Positions 1 through 8,154 of a DNA stretch of 64,000 bases are shown one piece after another. A program made the position numbers and the translations under genes. Position 1 is the stretch's first letter. The number at the start of each line of letters is the position of its first letter. Source of the DNA: Vibrio kanaloae (GTDB lineage: Bacteria; Pseudomonadota; Gammaproteobacteria; Enterobacterales; Vibrionaceae); assembly GCF_024347535.1 (NCBI RefSeq), contig NZ_AP025497.1, positions 3,038,001 through 3,102,000 on the forward strand. The letters are read 5' to 3'. The notes beneath the pieces are model-generated. The model was given only the letters and a program-made list of their open reading frames with translations. It did no database searches and had not been told where the DNA came from.

Positions 1-564
1 TGACAACAAACCTTCTAGGCTCTGCTTGTTCTGCTGATCGACCTTGGCGGTTTTAGTTTCAAATAACTGGTTAGCTAAATGCTCAAACTGTTGCTTTAAT
101 CGAGATTCAGCATGCTCCAACAGCTGCAGTTTTTCATTATTGGCGAGATTTTCTTGATCGTGCCTCGCCTCTTGCTCTCGCAGCTCAGCTTCTAGCTCTG
201 ATTTATGAGCCTTCAGCACATTGATCTCATCTGCATATTGCTGGCGCTCCTGCTTAACGGCTTCAAAATAACGAAGCTTTTCCATCGCGGCCATCACCTT
301 GCCGTGCGCTTGCTTGAGTTCAAATACCGCTTTGTCTCGCTCATCATCCAGCTCATCCAACTCTTGTTGTGCCTCTGCAAGCGATAACTTGAGTTGCGCC
401 TGTTGAGATTGATGCAACAAACGATCGGACTCAAGTTGCTGTTCAAGAAGTCGCTGTTGAAAAGAGAACTTTTGCTTTATCCACCAACCCACCACACTGC
501 TACTGACGAGCGCGCCAGAAATTGCAGCAATAAGCGTTGCTTGATGTTCGATAATCCATTGCAT
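1..564 (-). CDS. rmuC: RmuC, DNA recombination protein (N-terminal part; runs off the window)
   Basis: The reverse strand is open from an ATG at 564 to the window edge, so only the first 188 codons are present. The protein starts MQWIIEHQ, has one N-terminal membrane segment (about residues 8-28), and then a long Gln/Glu/Leu-rich coiled coil. This is the usual N-terminal architecture of RmuC, and the last visible residues (LFETKTAKVDQQNKQSLEG) match the conserved stretch just before the nuclease-like core. RmuC is a membrane-anchored protein that limits rearrangements at inverted repeats. The catalytic-like C-terminal half lies outside the window. It is transcribed divergently from the transporter at 703. 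The identification rests on the coiled coil and the conserved stretch; confidence is good but not complete. Confidence 0.8.
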   Translation of the reverse strand, partial: MQWIIEHQATLIAAISGALVSSSVVGWWIKQKFSFQQRLLEQQLESDRLLHQSQQAQLKLSLAEAQQELDELDDERDKAVFELKQAHGKVMAAMEKLRYFEAVKQERQQYADEINVLKAHKSELEAELREQEARHDQENLANNEKLQLLEHAESRLKQQFEHLANQLFETKTAKVDQQNKQSLEGLLS

Positions 565-702
565 GATAATGATTTAGCCTAATTGGAAATAACTCATTAA
601 ATGGTATTTTGATACTGGATAAATGTCCAGTTTGCCGTATTAAAATTCGCCAGATAGACTAAGCGCTCTGTATTAATTTCCATCAAATTAGAATGAGTTG
701 CT

Positions 703-1608
703 ATGAACGAACGTCGTGCCTTGGGCTTTGGCCTTGCTGCGGTATTGCTGTGGTCAACAGTCGCTACTGCTTTTAAGCTGACCCTTGCTGAGTTTTCACC
801 GATTCAAATGCTGACCATCGCCAGCATTGTGTCGTCGATTGCACTGATCGCGGTTTGCGCCTTTCAAGGCAAACTTACTCAGTTGAGTACTACGTTTCTT
901 TCCAACCCTTGGTATTACCTCCTGCTCGGTTTGGTGAACCCTCTAGCCTACTACCTGATTCTCTTTAAAGCGTATGACCTACTGCCCGCTTCTCAAGCTC
1001 AAGCCATCAACTACAGCTGGGCGATCACCCTAACCTTAATGGCAGCGGTGTTTCTAGGACAAAAGATTCGCAAACAAGATTGGATAGCGTGTACCTTCAG
1101 CTATGCCGGCGTGGTGGTGATTGCTACCAAAGGCGACGTGCTAGGCATGCAGTTCGATAGCCCACTCGGTGTGGCACTGGCGCTGCTTTCAACCTTGCTT
1201 TGGGCGGGCTACTGGATTCTCAATACCAAAAACAAGGCTGACCCTGTGGTGGGTGTACTGCTTGGGTTCTTAGTGGCATTGCCATTCGCGATTGGTTTAA
1301 CCCTTTACGAAGGTGAAAGCTTTAGCCAAATCACAGCGAAAGGTTGGATGGCGGTGACTTACGTTGGTCTGTTCGAGATGGGCATTACCTTTGTCTTGTG
1401 GCTCTCAGCACTCAAGCTAACCAACAACACAGCACGTATCAGTAACCTAATTTTTGCCTCGCCATTTATCTCACTGATGCTACTTTCAACCATCATTGGC
1501 GAAGAGATTCACCCTGCCACTCTATTTGGCCTGGTATTAATCATTTCCGGCTTGGTGATTCAGCAGATCAAGTTTTCAAAAAACAAGACAGTTGCTAATG
1601 AGAACTAA
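703..1608 (+). CDS. EamA/DMT-superfamily transporter
   Basis: The 301-aa protein has about ten hydrophobic segments arranged as two EamA repeats. It begins with the typical MNERRALGFGLAAVLLWSTV signature of drug/metabolite exporters. The second repeat starts near residue 150 (PLGVALALLSTLLWAGYW). It is an inner-membrane permease; the substrate cannot be read from the sequence. It is probably a single-gene unit ending at the strong hairpin at 1671-1700. Before the Tn7-like element arrived it faced yhiN convergently. The ATG at 703 directly precedes the hydrophobic region, as expected. Confidence 0.9.
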   Translation: MNERRALGFGLAAVLLWSTVATAFKLTLAEFSPIQMLTIASIVSSIALIAVCAFQGKLTQLSTTFLSNPWYYLLLGLVNPLAYYLILFKAYDLLPASQAQAINYSWAITLTLMAAVFLGQKIRKQDWIACTFSYAGVVVIATKGDVLGMQFDSPLGVALALLSTLLWAGYWILNTKNKADPVVGVLLGFLVALPFAIGLTLYEGESFSQITAKGWMAVTYVGLFEMGITFVLWLSALKLTNNTARISNLIFASPFISLMLLSTIIGEEIHPATLFGLVLIISGLVIQQIKFSKNKTVANEN

Positions 1609-1670
1609 AAGTGTCGATTGACTGCGAAAGCCATCAACTTAGTTACTTTTCACTCTGAAATAGATACAAA

Positions 1671-1703
1671 AATGGCGAGTCATGTGACTCGCCATTTTTT
1701 ATT
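1671..1703 (+). terminator. Rho-independent terminator after the EamA transporter
   Basis: A perfect 12-bp stem (AATGGCGAGTCA at 1671-1682 pairing with 1685-1696) with a two-base loop is followed by a T run. It is flanked by A-rich sequence on the left, so it can work on both strands. It would originally have served yhiN as well, from the other side. Confidence 0.9.
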
Positions 1704-1715
1704 CATCTGACTAAA

Positions 1716-1720
1716 TAACT
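1716..1720. repeat. Target-site duplication, left copy (TAACT)
   Basis: The five bases TAACT directly before the left terminal TGTGCAG are repeated at 17650-17654, directly after the right terminal CTACACA. A 5-bp duplication is the hallmark of Tn7-type transposition. Confidence 0.95.
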
Positions 1721-1780
1721 TGTGCAGCGACAATAAAGCTTGCCCGTAAGAGGAAAAATTGACAATAAAGTTTGCCCGTA
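1721..1780 (+). repeat. Left end of the Tn7-like element with two TnsB-type sites
   Basis: The terminal sequence TGTGCAGC is followed by two near-identical 20-bp sites at 1729-1748 and 1761-1780, differing at one base (AAGC versus AAGT). The sites are direct repeats of those found inverted at the right end. They are 32 bp apart, the same step as between the two inner sites of the right end. Confidence 0.9.
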
Positions 1781-1819
1781 GTTGTTGCAACTCTTACAGA
1801 TTCTTTTTACACAAGCCAC

Positions 1820-2059
1820 CTAAATTAGTATATCTCCCTTCTTCACGAGTAAACAGAATCTTTCATAATCATGCTGATAAACGTAGATAGGGTGAGGGGC
1901 TGCAGCACCAATCAAAAAATGCTCAAAGGCTTCTTGCCACTCATCAGGTAAATCTCGTGGGTCTACAACCATAAAAGGGACGTTAGGAAGTTTTTGAGGT
2001 TGCAAAAAAGGAAACTCCCACTCATCGGCCTCTAACATAATTACACTCTTACATTTCAT
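1820..2059 (-). CDS. Small uncharacterised protein next to the left end of the Tn7-like element
   Basis: The 79-aa protein has a conserved block LPNVPF, then AFE-x-FL-x-G and APHPIY-x-YQHD-x-ERF. I do not recognise the family. A clear homologue lies at 53598-53825 in the other island, sharing LPNVPF, the LP pair, AFE, FL, APHPIY, YQHD and ERF. In both places the gene is next to a Tn7-like transposon end and is transcribed toward that end; here its stop codon is 99 bp from the terminus. It lies just downstream of and co-directional with the tniQ at 2147. The start at 2059 is the first ATG; an internal Met at residue 8 is possible. It lacks a membrane segment or signal peptide. A role in end recognition or targeting is inference only. 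Confidence 0.8.
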   Translation of the reverse strand: MKCKSVIMLEADEWEFPFLQPQKLPNVPFMVVDPRDLPDEWQEAFEHFLIGAAAPHPIYVYQHDYERFCLLVKKGDILI

Positions 2060-2146
2060 TATTTATGAAGTAAAGTATAGCCGAAATAAGTGACAAAACA
2101 GGAACCTCCTCACGCAACCTTGTTGCACAAATCAATTTTCGTCCGG

Positions 2147-3184
2147 TTATTTCTTCCTATTTGAAAAGAAGAAATTTGTATTCTGACCTATGTTCTCTCT
2201 GTAAATTATCTTGTCACATAAGTTCATTTCTTCTCTTAAGTTCTGTTGAACAATTGAGCAAACTACAGGGATAGAACATGATGCAACACAATTGATCTCG
2301 AGGCATTTTTGACAATCATTTTCATTATGAACCATGAACGGAATAAACACTGTTTCTCGATACTTAATACCGCAAGGAATAATAATGGTTTTACTATGTG
2401 TATTGATAAAGTCTAAATAATGATCTGAATAGACCTTTTGTATCGCTTTTAGTATCAGGCCTAAATGAACATGTGCTGCGTTACGGAAACGCCCATCATC
2501 ATGCAGTAACCACACAAGAACACGGGCTCTATCATTAACCCCACACTCTCCAGCAACTTTCTCATCAATCAAGTGAAGGCGCTTCCTTATCCATTTTTGG
2601 AAAATTTCCGCTAGGCACGGGGAAGCCTTTGCAGCGAATTTGAGCAATGTATTTTCTACATGATATCTACGAATTTCGTGAGAATGTATTCTGGCAGGAA
2701 AGTGACCTGATAAGATTTTTTGGAGATAGTCATAGGGGTTAGAAAGTGGGTAGTCTACATTTCGTAGTGTCTGATGATGTTGAACGCAAAAATCACTACA
2801 TAACCAACAGGCCTTAAAATAGCCGAAGCCAAACTCCCTAATCTGTGCACGTATACAATCTGGACAAAACTTAATGGTGTAGTAACCAGACTGTTGAGAA
2901 GCCCCTTTCCCCTTATAAAACGTCTCATTCAACCTCGATAAAAAATATTGAGGATTACTGAAAATAGCCCTAGTTTCTTTAACAATGTTAGAGTTCATAA
3001 CCAGCACTAAAAGATGATGCTCTTCATGTTGTTGGTACAGGTGGACTGTAGAATCTAGTACGCCAGGTTGCCTCACCCAATATCCGCTTTTACTTACGAT
3101 ATTAGATACATCCGAGACACCATAAACAATATGATGCCTTAAAATAAAGCTATGTGCAGATTCGTCTGAAGGACTTATTATCAT
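2147..3184 (-). CDS. tniQ: Second TniQ-family protein (left-end tniQ)
   Basis: The 345-aa protein opens with DESAHSFILRHHIVYG, which matches the TniQ opening of the larger paralogue at 11532 (DESLFSRICRYLALSG). It then has a zinc-binding knuckle: CPDC at residues 107-110 and CVQH at about 133-136, with the aromatic/Gly-rich spacer FGFGYFKACW. Further Cys pairs lie near the C terminus. TniQ proteins connect a target-site recogniser to the AAA+ protein TnsC. The length is near that of Cas-associated TniQ (about 390 aa) and much shorter than TnsD. It sits at the end opposite tnsABC, where type I-F3 CRISPR-associated elements keep tniQ-cas8/5-cas7-cas6, but no cas gene follows. It may be a relic of such a system or may use another recogniser. 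Confidence 0.85.
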   Translation of the reverse strand: MIISPSDESAHSFILRHHIVYGVSDVSNIVSKSGYWVRQPGVLDSTVHLYQQHEEHHLLVLVMNSNIVKETRAIFSNPQYFLSRLNETFYKGKGASQQSGYYTIKFCPDCIRAQIREFGFGYFKACWLCSDFCVQHHQTLRNVDYPLSNPYDYLQKILSGHFPARIHSHEIRRYHVENTLLKFAAKASPCLAEIFQKWIRKRLHLIDEKVAGECGVNDRARVLVWLLHDDGRFRNAAHVHLGLILKAIQKVYSDHYLDFINTHSKTIIIPCGIKYRETVFIPFMVHNENDCQKCLEINCVASCSIPVVCSIVQQNLREEMNLCDKIIYRENIGQNTNFFFSNRKK

Positions 3185-3552
3185 CTTTTAACTTATTACC
3201 CCCATACTAAGCTTACCTCGCCCTTGGCCAATTTCGTGTTACATGTCCCGTCAGCACACCTTTGGACATAAATGAGTTTCGGGAATTAGAATATTAGCAT
3301 TTCATAAATTACTTACAGTATGGAAAAGTCGCTTAACTCGATGTCCAAAGCTAATGGTGTAGATAGCTCAGGAGTAGTCCGCTTCAATCTTCATCGAATA
3401 ATCTACTAAATAAAGTGGCGTCAGGTTTGTCCAATACCCGGATAAGATGTCAGCGGCGCGACATCTATCCTTATTTGTCATGTAACTATGCCTACGTATG
3501 ACTATGCAGTACTATTAGCGATATTTTATGAATTTGTACTTAAGAGACTCTA
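3185..3552. other. Non-coding junction between the tniQ module and cargo
   Basis: No convincing gene. It holds the 41-bp repeat at 3229-3269, which is also in the gorA-linked island, and a hairpin (AGATGTC ... GACATCT, about 3447-3473). The following gene at 3553 probably has its promoter here. I saw no CRISPR repeat. Confidence 0.6.
3229..3269. repeat. 41-bp sequence shared with the gorA-linked island (copy 1)
   Basis: The stretch beginning CAATTTCGTGTTACATG and ending CACACCTTTGGACAT is identical base for base to 39632-39672. The 16 bases TGGACATAAATGAGTT that straddle its right edge recur near 37563, downstream of the GMT-like module. Confidence 0.9.
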
Positions 3553-4584
3553 ATGATTAAATTTTTAGCACCTGTAATCATAGTTGCAGCTACAGGCCTT
3601 GTCGGTTTGGTTAACAAAGATGCTATCTATGAAAAGTACTTGCAAACACAAGTTAACAAGAACTTAGTTATAGAAACTGGTAGCACAAAGTATTGTGGTC
3701 ACGTTATCAAAGATAATGAGACTCCAGAGCAATTAGTTAACAGAGTTAAACAGCAATTCAATGGTGCGACTGCATTTAGACAAATTATAGATATTTACGA
3801 AAACATTCTACATGACACGGATGAAATTGAAGCGATAACTAAAAAAATTAGTGATTGGGGTTGGCAAGGTGATGATTCCCTTGTAGAAGAAATAGCCAAA
3901 TACAAGGATGATCCATACCAGCAAGACTATTTAGCTGAACTCATCGCGTTACAAGATTATAGAAAGTCAGCCTCACATAATAAAGATGAATTGATAAAAG
4001 AGCGTGATTCCCTAAGAGATGCTTTGTATTTGGCAAAAAAACCACAATTAGAGAAAGATATTTCTAATGCTATATCTCAGTTTTCCTGTGAACTGGACGA
4101 TGAATCATTCAACCAAGAAGCAGATGTCATTCTAGCAAGTTTAAACCCAACGCTTTCAGGAGAAGAAAAAAAACACCTAGAAGAAATAGTAAAAGAACGA
4201 ACTGTACAAGGGTTAAAGAATGCCTCAGTGCCTTTAGAAACATTTACTAAGAAATTTTATGAACTTATTAATGACGCTGTCGCAGAAATCAAAATCCTTG
4301 ACTCTGAGACTATAGTCAAAGACCAAACGATTACTAACACTTTATCGGTTGTATCAACAAACGCTTTTGGAAAAAAACAACGCTTTGAAGTCGGTTGTGT
4401 AGCATATGCTTTTGGCATAAACCCTATATTTGGCTCGGCGCGTATCTTTAAGTGCTTTGTTCGTAAATCAGGGGAAACGTTGGGAGATAGTATCTACCTT
4501 CACGACCTAATGCTTGTCGAAGAATTCGATGATGAAAACCAATGGAACAAAGTTAAAAAAGAAGTTCTAAAAGAGTTTAAATAA
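3553..4584 (+). CDS. Uncharacterised membrane-anchored cargo protein
   Basis: The 343-aa protein has one N-terminal hydrophobic segment (about residues 4-20) that could be a signal anchor. A long, charged, mainly helical region follows, and then a more mixed C-terminal domain (about 270-335) with several Phe/Gly/Cys residues. I do not recognise a family. Base composition is AT-rich like the other cargo, unlike the chromosomal backbone. It is a single gene, with a weak hairpin after it at 4604-4626. Its place among defence-type cargo hints at, but does not show, a defence or accessory role. Confidence 0.65.
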   Translation: MIKFLAPVIIVAATGLVGLVNKDAIYEKYLQTQVNKNLVIETGSTKYCGHVIKDNETPEQLVNRVKQQFNGATAFRQIIDIYENILHDTDEIEAITKKISDWGWQGDDSLVEEIAKYKDDPYQQDYLAELIALQDYRKSASHNKDELIKERDSLRDALYLAKKPQLEKDISNAISQFSCELDDESFNQEADVILASLNPTLSGEEKKHLEEIVKERTVQGLKNASVPLETFTKKFYELINDAVAEIKILDSETIVKDQTITNTLSVVSTNAFGKKQRFEVGCVAYAFGINPIFGSARIFKCFVRKSGETLGDSIYLHDLMLVEEFDDENQWNKVKKEVLKEFK

Positions 4585-4603
4585 CGACATCTCACATGAA
4601 AAC

Positions 4604-4626
4604 CCGCCTATCTCAACCTTAGGCGG
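4604..4626. terminator. Possible bidirectional terminator between convergent cargo genes
   Basis: A 7-bp stem (CCGCCTA with TAGGCGG) and 9-base loop lies between two convergent genes. The T tract is poor on the plus strand, so termination is only likely. Confidence 0.45.
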
Positions 4627-4654
4627 TAGCTTTATGCGCATTAAGCTCTTTTTG

Positions 4655-5068
4655 TCATACATTTGATTTATCCTGAGTTTTAACCGCATTTACGAAGTCA
4701 CTTTTCAGTCTGTTGAACGAACCAAAAGTAGCCGAAGGCTCATCTGCAAATAAATCGGTCACCTCTGAAACTAATAAGCTAGCTTTGTCATACACTTCGT
4801 TAGTACTAAATAATTCAATAAGAACGAGATCCTCGTTGATTGGCGAGAGATAAGTTGAGTAGTTTTTAGAGCTATCTAAATCTAGGGCACTAATCGCAGT
4901 TGACACCTTTGACAAGAAAGAACAGTAGATTAAGTTCAAATTTTCTTTTTGCTTTTGCCGCTCGTTCGTTTCAAGTTCCAACTTTTTAAATTTGTATGTT
5001 GCCACATAGGAAATAACAGAACCAACCACAACACCCATGAAGCCGATCAAAGAAGTTAGTAAATCCAA
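4655..5068 (-). CDS. Small single-span membrane protein, cargo
   Basis: The 137-aa protein has an N-terminal transmembrane segment (about residues 5-27) followed by a charged juxtamembrane coiled coil (KFKKLELETNERQKQKEN) and a soluble domain of about 90 residues. This layout is common in small accessory proteins of defence islands, but I recognise no specific family. The ATG at 5068 directly precedes the hydrophobic segment. The downstream neighbour is convergent. Upstream lies the stump of the gene interrupted by the IS30 copy, so the three minus-strand membrane genes between 4655 and 7834 may once have been one transcription unit. Confidence 0.6.
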   Translation of the reverse strand: MDLLTSLIGFMGVVVGSVISYVATYKFKKLELETNERQKQKENLNLIYCSFLSKVSTAISALDLDSSKNYSTYLSPINEDLVLIELFSTNEVYDKASLLVSEVTDLFADEPSATFGSFNRLKSDFVNAVKTQDKSNV

Positions 5069-5216
5069 GATTACTCCTTAGTTTGGTTAAAATGTATAGC
5101 CCAATTAAGGTGAGGCACGCAATACTACTGCTGCCACATACCACCTTAATCACTAAAAACAACGGATACTAAAAATGTCACTCGTGACGCATCACTCTTA
5201 CATTGTTAGGTTTATA

Positions 5217-5281
5217 CTATCTCGCTGCGTATAAGCCGATTGTAAGGAATCTCATAAGCACTAGTGTAATAATCCTTGGAT
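5217..5281 (-). pseudogene. 3' stump of the gene interrupted by the IS30 element
   Basis: On the minus strand the last codons before a stop at 5217 (about 20 residues, ending MRFLTIGLYAAR) continue out of the IS30 left end. They are best explained as the separated tail of the gene whose main part is at 6359-6935. The exact junction frame cannot be fixed because the insertion-site duplication is not clear. Confidence 0.5.
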
Positions 5282-6358
5282 TCAAGTACGAAGTGCGACA
5301 CCTCTGAACATAAAAACAGTGAGATGCGATAATCATGAAGTTTGCTCCCGCCAAGAAGTAAAAAACATGAGATACACGCACCTCACTGAGAACGAAAGGT
5401 ATATGATTTCTGCACTCAGAAAGCAAGGAATTAGTACCGCTAAAATAGCTAAACAACTGGGGCGTCACAAAGCCACTATCTATCGAGAAATTGAACGCAA
5501 CTCCCGATACAACAGACACTTTAAAAGGTACTCCTATCAGGCATGGAGAGCCCAACAAATGGCTCGCAACCGGCTGCGCCGGTCGCGCAGAAATAAGCGC
5601 TACAGCGAAATCGACTTCAGGTTACCTGAAGCCTTGCTACGACTGGATTGGAGTCCTGACCAAATCGTCGGATATCTGAGGGTAAGAGGCTATCCAACAA
5701 TGAGCCACGAGCTCATTTATCAGCATGTTTGGAACGACAAAACTCTCGGTGGAACACTATGGAAACACCTACGCCAATCCACCAAGAAAAGGCGTAAAAG
5801 GTATAACTCAAAAGACAGCCGTGGACGGCTAGCTGCAAAGCGTCATATTACCGAAAGACCAGCAAATGCAGAGCATAGAAAAGAGCCTGGTCATTGGGAA
5901 ATTGATACCGTCGTTGGCCGCGGAACCAAGCACTGTATCGTGACTTTAGTCGACAGAATGACAGGCTACACTTTTATTGGGCAAATGGACGATAGAACAA
6001 GCGAGTCGCTCAACGTAAGAATGAGCAAAATAATGACCCGCTCTGACTTACCTTTTAAGACGATAACTGCTGATAACGGCACTGAATTTCATGGTTACGC
6101 ACAACTAGAGAAACATCATAACTGTCTGTTTTACTTTGCAAATCCATACCACTCATGGGAACGAGGTACAAATGAAAACACCAACGGCTTGATACGACAA
6201 TACTTACCAAAACGAACTTCTATGTCACACGTGACACAGAAGCTCTGCAATGAAATTGCACACAAATTAAATACGCGCCCACGCAAAAGGCTTGGGTATA
6301 GGACACCAACGGAGTATATTCATGCGCATCTGTAGAAAGTGTCGCACTTCAAACTTGA
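5282..6358 (+). mobile_element. IS30-family insertion sequence
   Basis: It is about 1.08 kb, with imperfect terminal inverted repeats of 20 bp (5282-5301 and 6339-6358, 18 of 20 matching, core GAAGTGCGACAC) around a single transposase gene. The outermost bases of the ends are less certain, and I could not assign a short target duplication. It is inserted in a minus-strand cargo gene of the Tn7-like element. Confidence 0.85.
5367..6335 (+). CDS. IS30-family transposase
   Basis: From the ATG at 5367 the protein is 322 aa (MRYTHLTENERYMISALRKQ). It has an N-terminal helix-turn-helix (GISTAKIAKQLGRHKATIYR) typical of IS30, followed by an RNase H-like DDE core: D in HWEIDTVVG, D in ITADNGTEF, and E in ERGTNENTNGLIRQYLPK. 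The length is as expected for the family. It is intact and probably active. An upstream in-frame start at 5319 would add 16 residues unlike the family, so 5367 is preferred. Confidence 0.95.
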   Translation: MRYTHLTENERYMISALRKQGISTAKIAKQLGRHKATIYREIERNSRYNRHFKRYSYQAWRAQQMARNRLRRSRRNKRYSEIDFRLPEALLRLDWSPDQIVGYLRVRGYPTMSHELIYQHVWNDKTLGGTLWKHLRQSTKKRRKRYNSKDSRGRLAAKRHITERPANAEHRKEPGHWEIDTVVGRGTKHCIVTLVDRMTGYTFIGQMDDRTSESLNVRMSKIMTRSDLPFKTITADNGTEFHGYAQLEKHHNCLFYFANPYHSWERGTNENTNGLIRQYLPKRTSMSHVTQKLCNEIAHKLNTRPRKRLGYRTPTEYIHAHL

Positions 6359-6935
6359 TACTAAGATCAATTATAGACTGATCACCACCTTGTTTTTGGT
6401 ATAAGTCGATGTACCGAAATAGCCCGTTGGACGCATTTAGGGCTTGTAACCAAATTTCATTATCTTGAAGTTGGCGTCGCAACTTAGGACTCTCTTTAAG
6501 TACTGACAAGTGATATTCCCAGTCTAGCGAGTCACTTTTTAAAAGAGTGCTCAATGGAAGTTCTTTCAATCCTGCATACTCTCCTCCCATATCGTGCACC
6601 CAAAGCCATGGGTCATCACAAGTTACAACCATCTCATATAAACTTTTAAGATCTTTCTCATATGCACGGATAGCCATTAGAGTCTCAGCGCTGATTTGTT
6701 GATTTTTAATAAACTTCAAGTTTTCTAGACCAGCAAGAAACGCTAAAAATGCAAACAAAGGAGCAAGAACTCCACCAATATAACTACCAAAGCTCCCCCA
6801 ATCACTCTGTTCATTTGAGAGACCTGAGTGAAACTGTATAAAAAAAGCACCTAGACTTATTACTGTAATCAAAACAGCAACCATCGTTGCTATATTGTCT
6901 CGAATTAAATTATTCAAATTACGTCCCAAAAACAT
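6359..6935 (-). pseudogene. Membrane-anchored, Abi-like cargo gene truncated by IS30
   Basis: The first about 192 codons remain: two transmembrane segments (about residues 14-33 and 48-66) with the linker SDWGSFGSYIGGVLAPLFAF, then a helical soluble region. The pair of helices with the W-G-x-F-G-x-x-x-G-G motif is typical of putative phage abortive-infection proteins (putAbiC-like), but this is resemblance only. The reading frame then runs into the IS30 right end, which supplies about 30 foreign residues and a stop at 6267. The true tail is at 5217-5281. The original product is therefore lost, although a truncated membrane protein could still be made. Confidence 0.7.
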
Positions 6936-7045
6936 GTAGCCGCGTCAGGTAGTGAGCAACGCTAGCAACTTACTTAAACTACTGCGCCGTAAATGCCAAA
7001 CGTCACGAATCAATGTTAAACTGCTTGCATGATGAATTACTCACT

Positions 7046-7834
7046 TCACTGTGACTCTAAGCTTCTAATTTTATTATCAAGCCCATCCATTTTTTGTATT
7101 TCATTTTTCAGTTCATATTCAACTTCTTCAGGAGGAAAGCCACACAGTAGATAGGTGTTATACATGTCTTGTAACGATTTAGATTTACAATGCGAAGCGT
7201 CCTTTGCGATCTTAAGTGAAATCACCTTCATCTCATTCATAAGCGTAGAGTAAACACCTTTTTTCAGGTGATATGTTTTGTCAATAGAAATGCCCAGACT
7301 CGCACCACAAAAAAAAGCATCTGCTTTTTCCAAATCTTTGTATAAACGAGATAGTGCAACAGCATACATTGGATCTTTAAATATGGTTTCCCACAAGCTC
7401 TGAACATGATTAAAATGAGTTGTCAGCTCCTCTAAATCAAATTCATCAATCGTTGAACTTTTCTCCAAACCAGCCAAATGATTACTTATTCTAGAAACAA
7501 TCACACTCAAAGCTATCAGTGAATCTAGGTATTTATCCCTTTTCATTTCTATATCTCGATTTTTACTGATTAGATATAGCTCAGAAGCTTGCTTAGACTT
7601 AAACTGAAACATGTAAATACCGACGCTAGGAAATGTCAAACCCATAATACCTAAGGGTAGTGCGCTTATTTCCAAAAAATATTTATAACCTTTCGAGTTC
7701 ATAGTTAACTCTAGAGGTAGCCAAATGATTGTCCCTACAGCAAGACCAATAATTAACGGCAGGCATAAACATAACCAAAAGCTAATGTTTTTAAAGGCTG
7801 ATGCTCTATGGTTTATATGAAATATTGTATTCAT
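7046..7834 (-). CDS. Two-span membrane protein with helical cytoplasmic domain, cargo
   Basis: The 262-aa protein has two transmembrane segments (about residues 17-37 and 53-75) and then a long, mostly helical soluble domain with Lys/Glu-rich stretches. No enzymatic motif is visible. The architecture parallels the neighbouring truncated gene at 6359-6935, although the sequences differ. These may belong to one defence-type locus. The start at 7834 gives a short polar N terminus before the first membrane helix. Confidence 0.6.
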   Translation of the reverse strand: MNTIFHINHRASAFKNISFWLCLCLPLIIGLAVGTIIWLPLELTMNSKGYKYFLEISALPLGIMGLTFPSVGIYMFQFKSKQASELYLISKNRDIEMKRDKYLDSLIALSVIVSRISNHLAGLEKSSTIDEFDLEELTTHFNHVQSLWETIFKDPMYAVALSRLYKDLEKADAFFCGASLGISIDKTYHLKKGVYSTLMNEMKVISLKIAKDASHCKSKSLQDMYNTYLLCGFPPEEVEYELKNEIQKMDGLDNKIRSLESQ

Positions 7835-8154
7835 TGTGTTCTACTTTACTATTCATCTAACACTTATTAGTAGACTAAAGCCGCTTTTCATCCACTTATT
7901 ATGAAACCTTTTTAATATCACATCAACGTATAATCAATAGGTTAATGAAAGTTAACAGAGATTAGATTTCATGATTCCTTATAATTTCAAAATGCTGTTA
8001 CCCAACCCCTTTCGGATAACTTTTGATGGGGGAAATTACTAGGTTCGAAGTAAGCAAGAGCTTTTGCTCTGAATTGTTTTGGGGGCAGAACCTTCTTAGA
8101 GCCATAACATCCGTAATCACAAAAGGCAGCGTACCGATTGGAGAACACCACCTT

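Noticed and set aside
1..582. Open frames of 60 and 62 aa on the plus strand
   Set aside because: They lie opposite the rmuC coding sequence and are its shadows.
1781..3552. Possible CRISPR array or cas genes near the left-end tniQ
   Set aside because: I looked for repeated units of about 28 bp with spacers and for Cas motifs on both strands and saw none.
5217..5558. 113-aa minus-strand frame across the IS30 left end
   Set aside because: Most of it is the reverse of the transposase gene. Only the last about 20 codons before 5281 may be genuine, as the tail of the interrupted gene.
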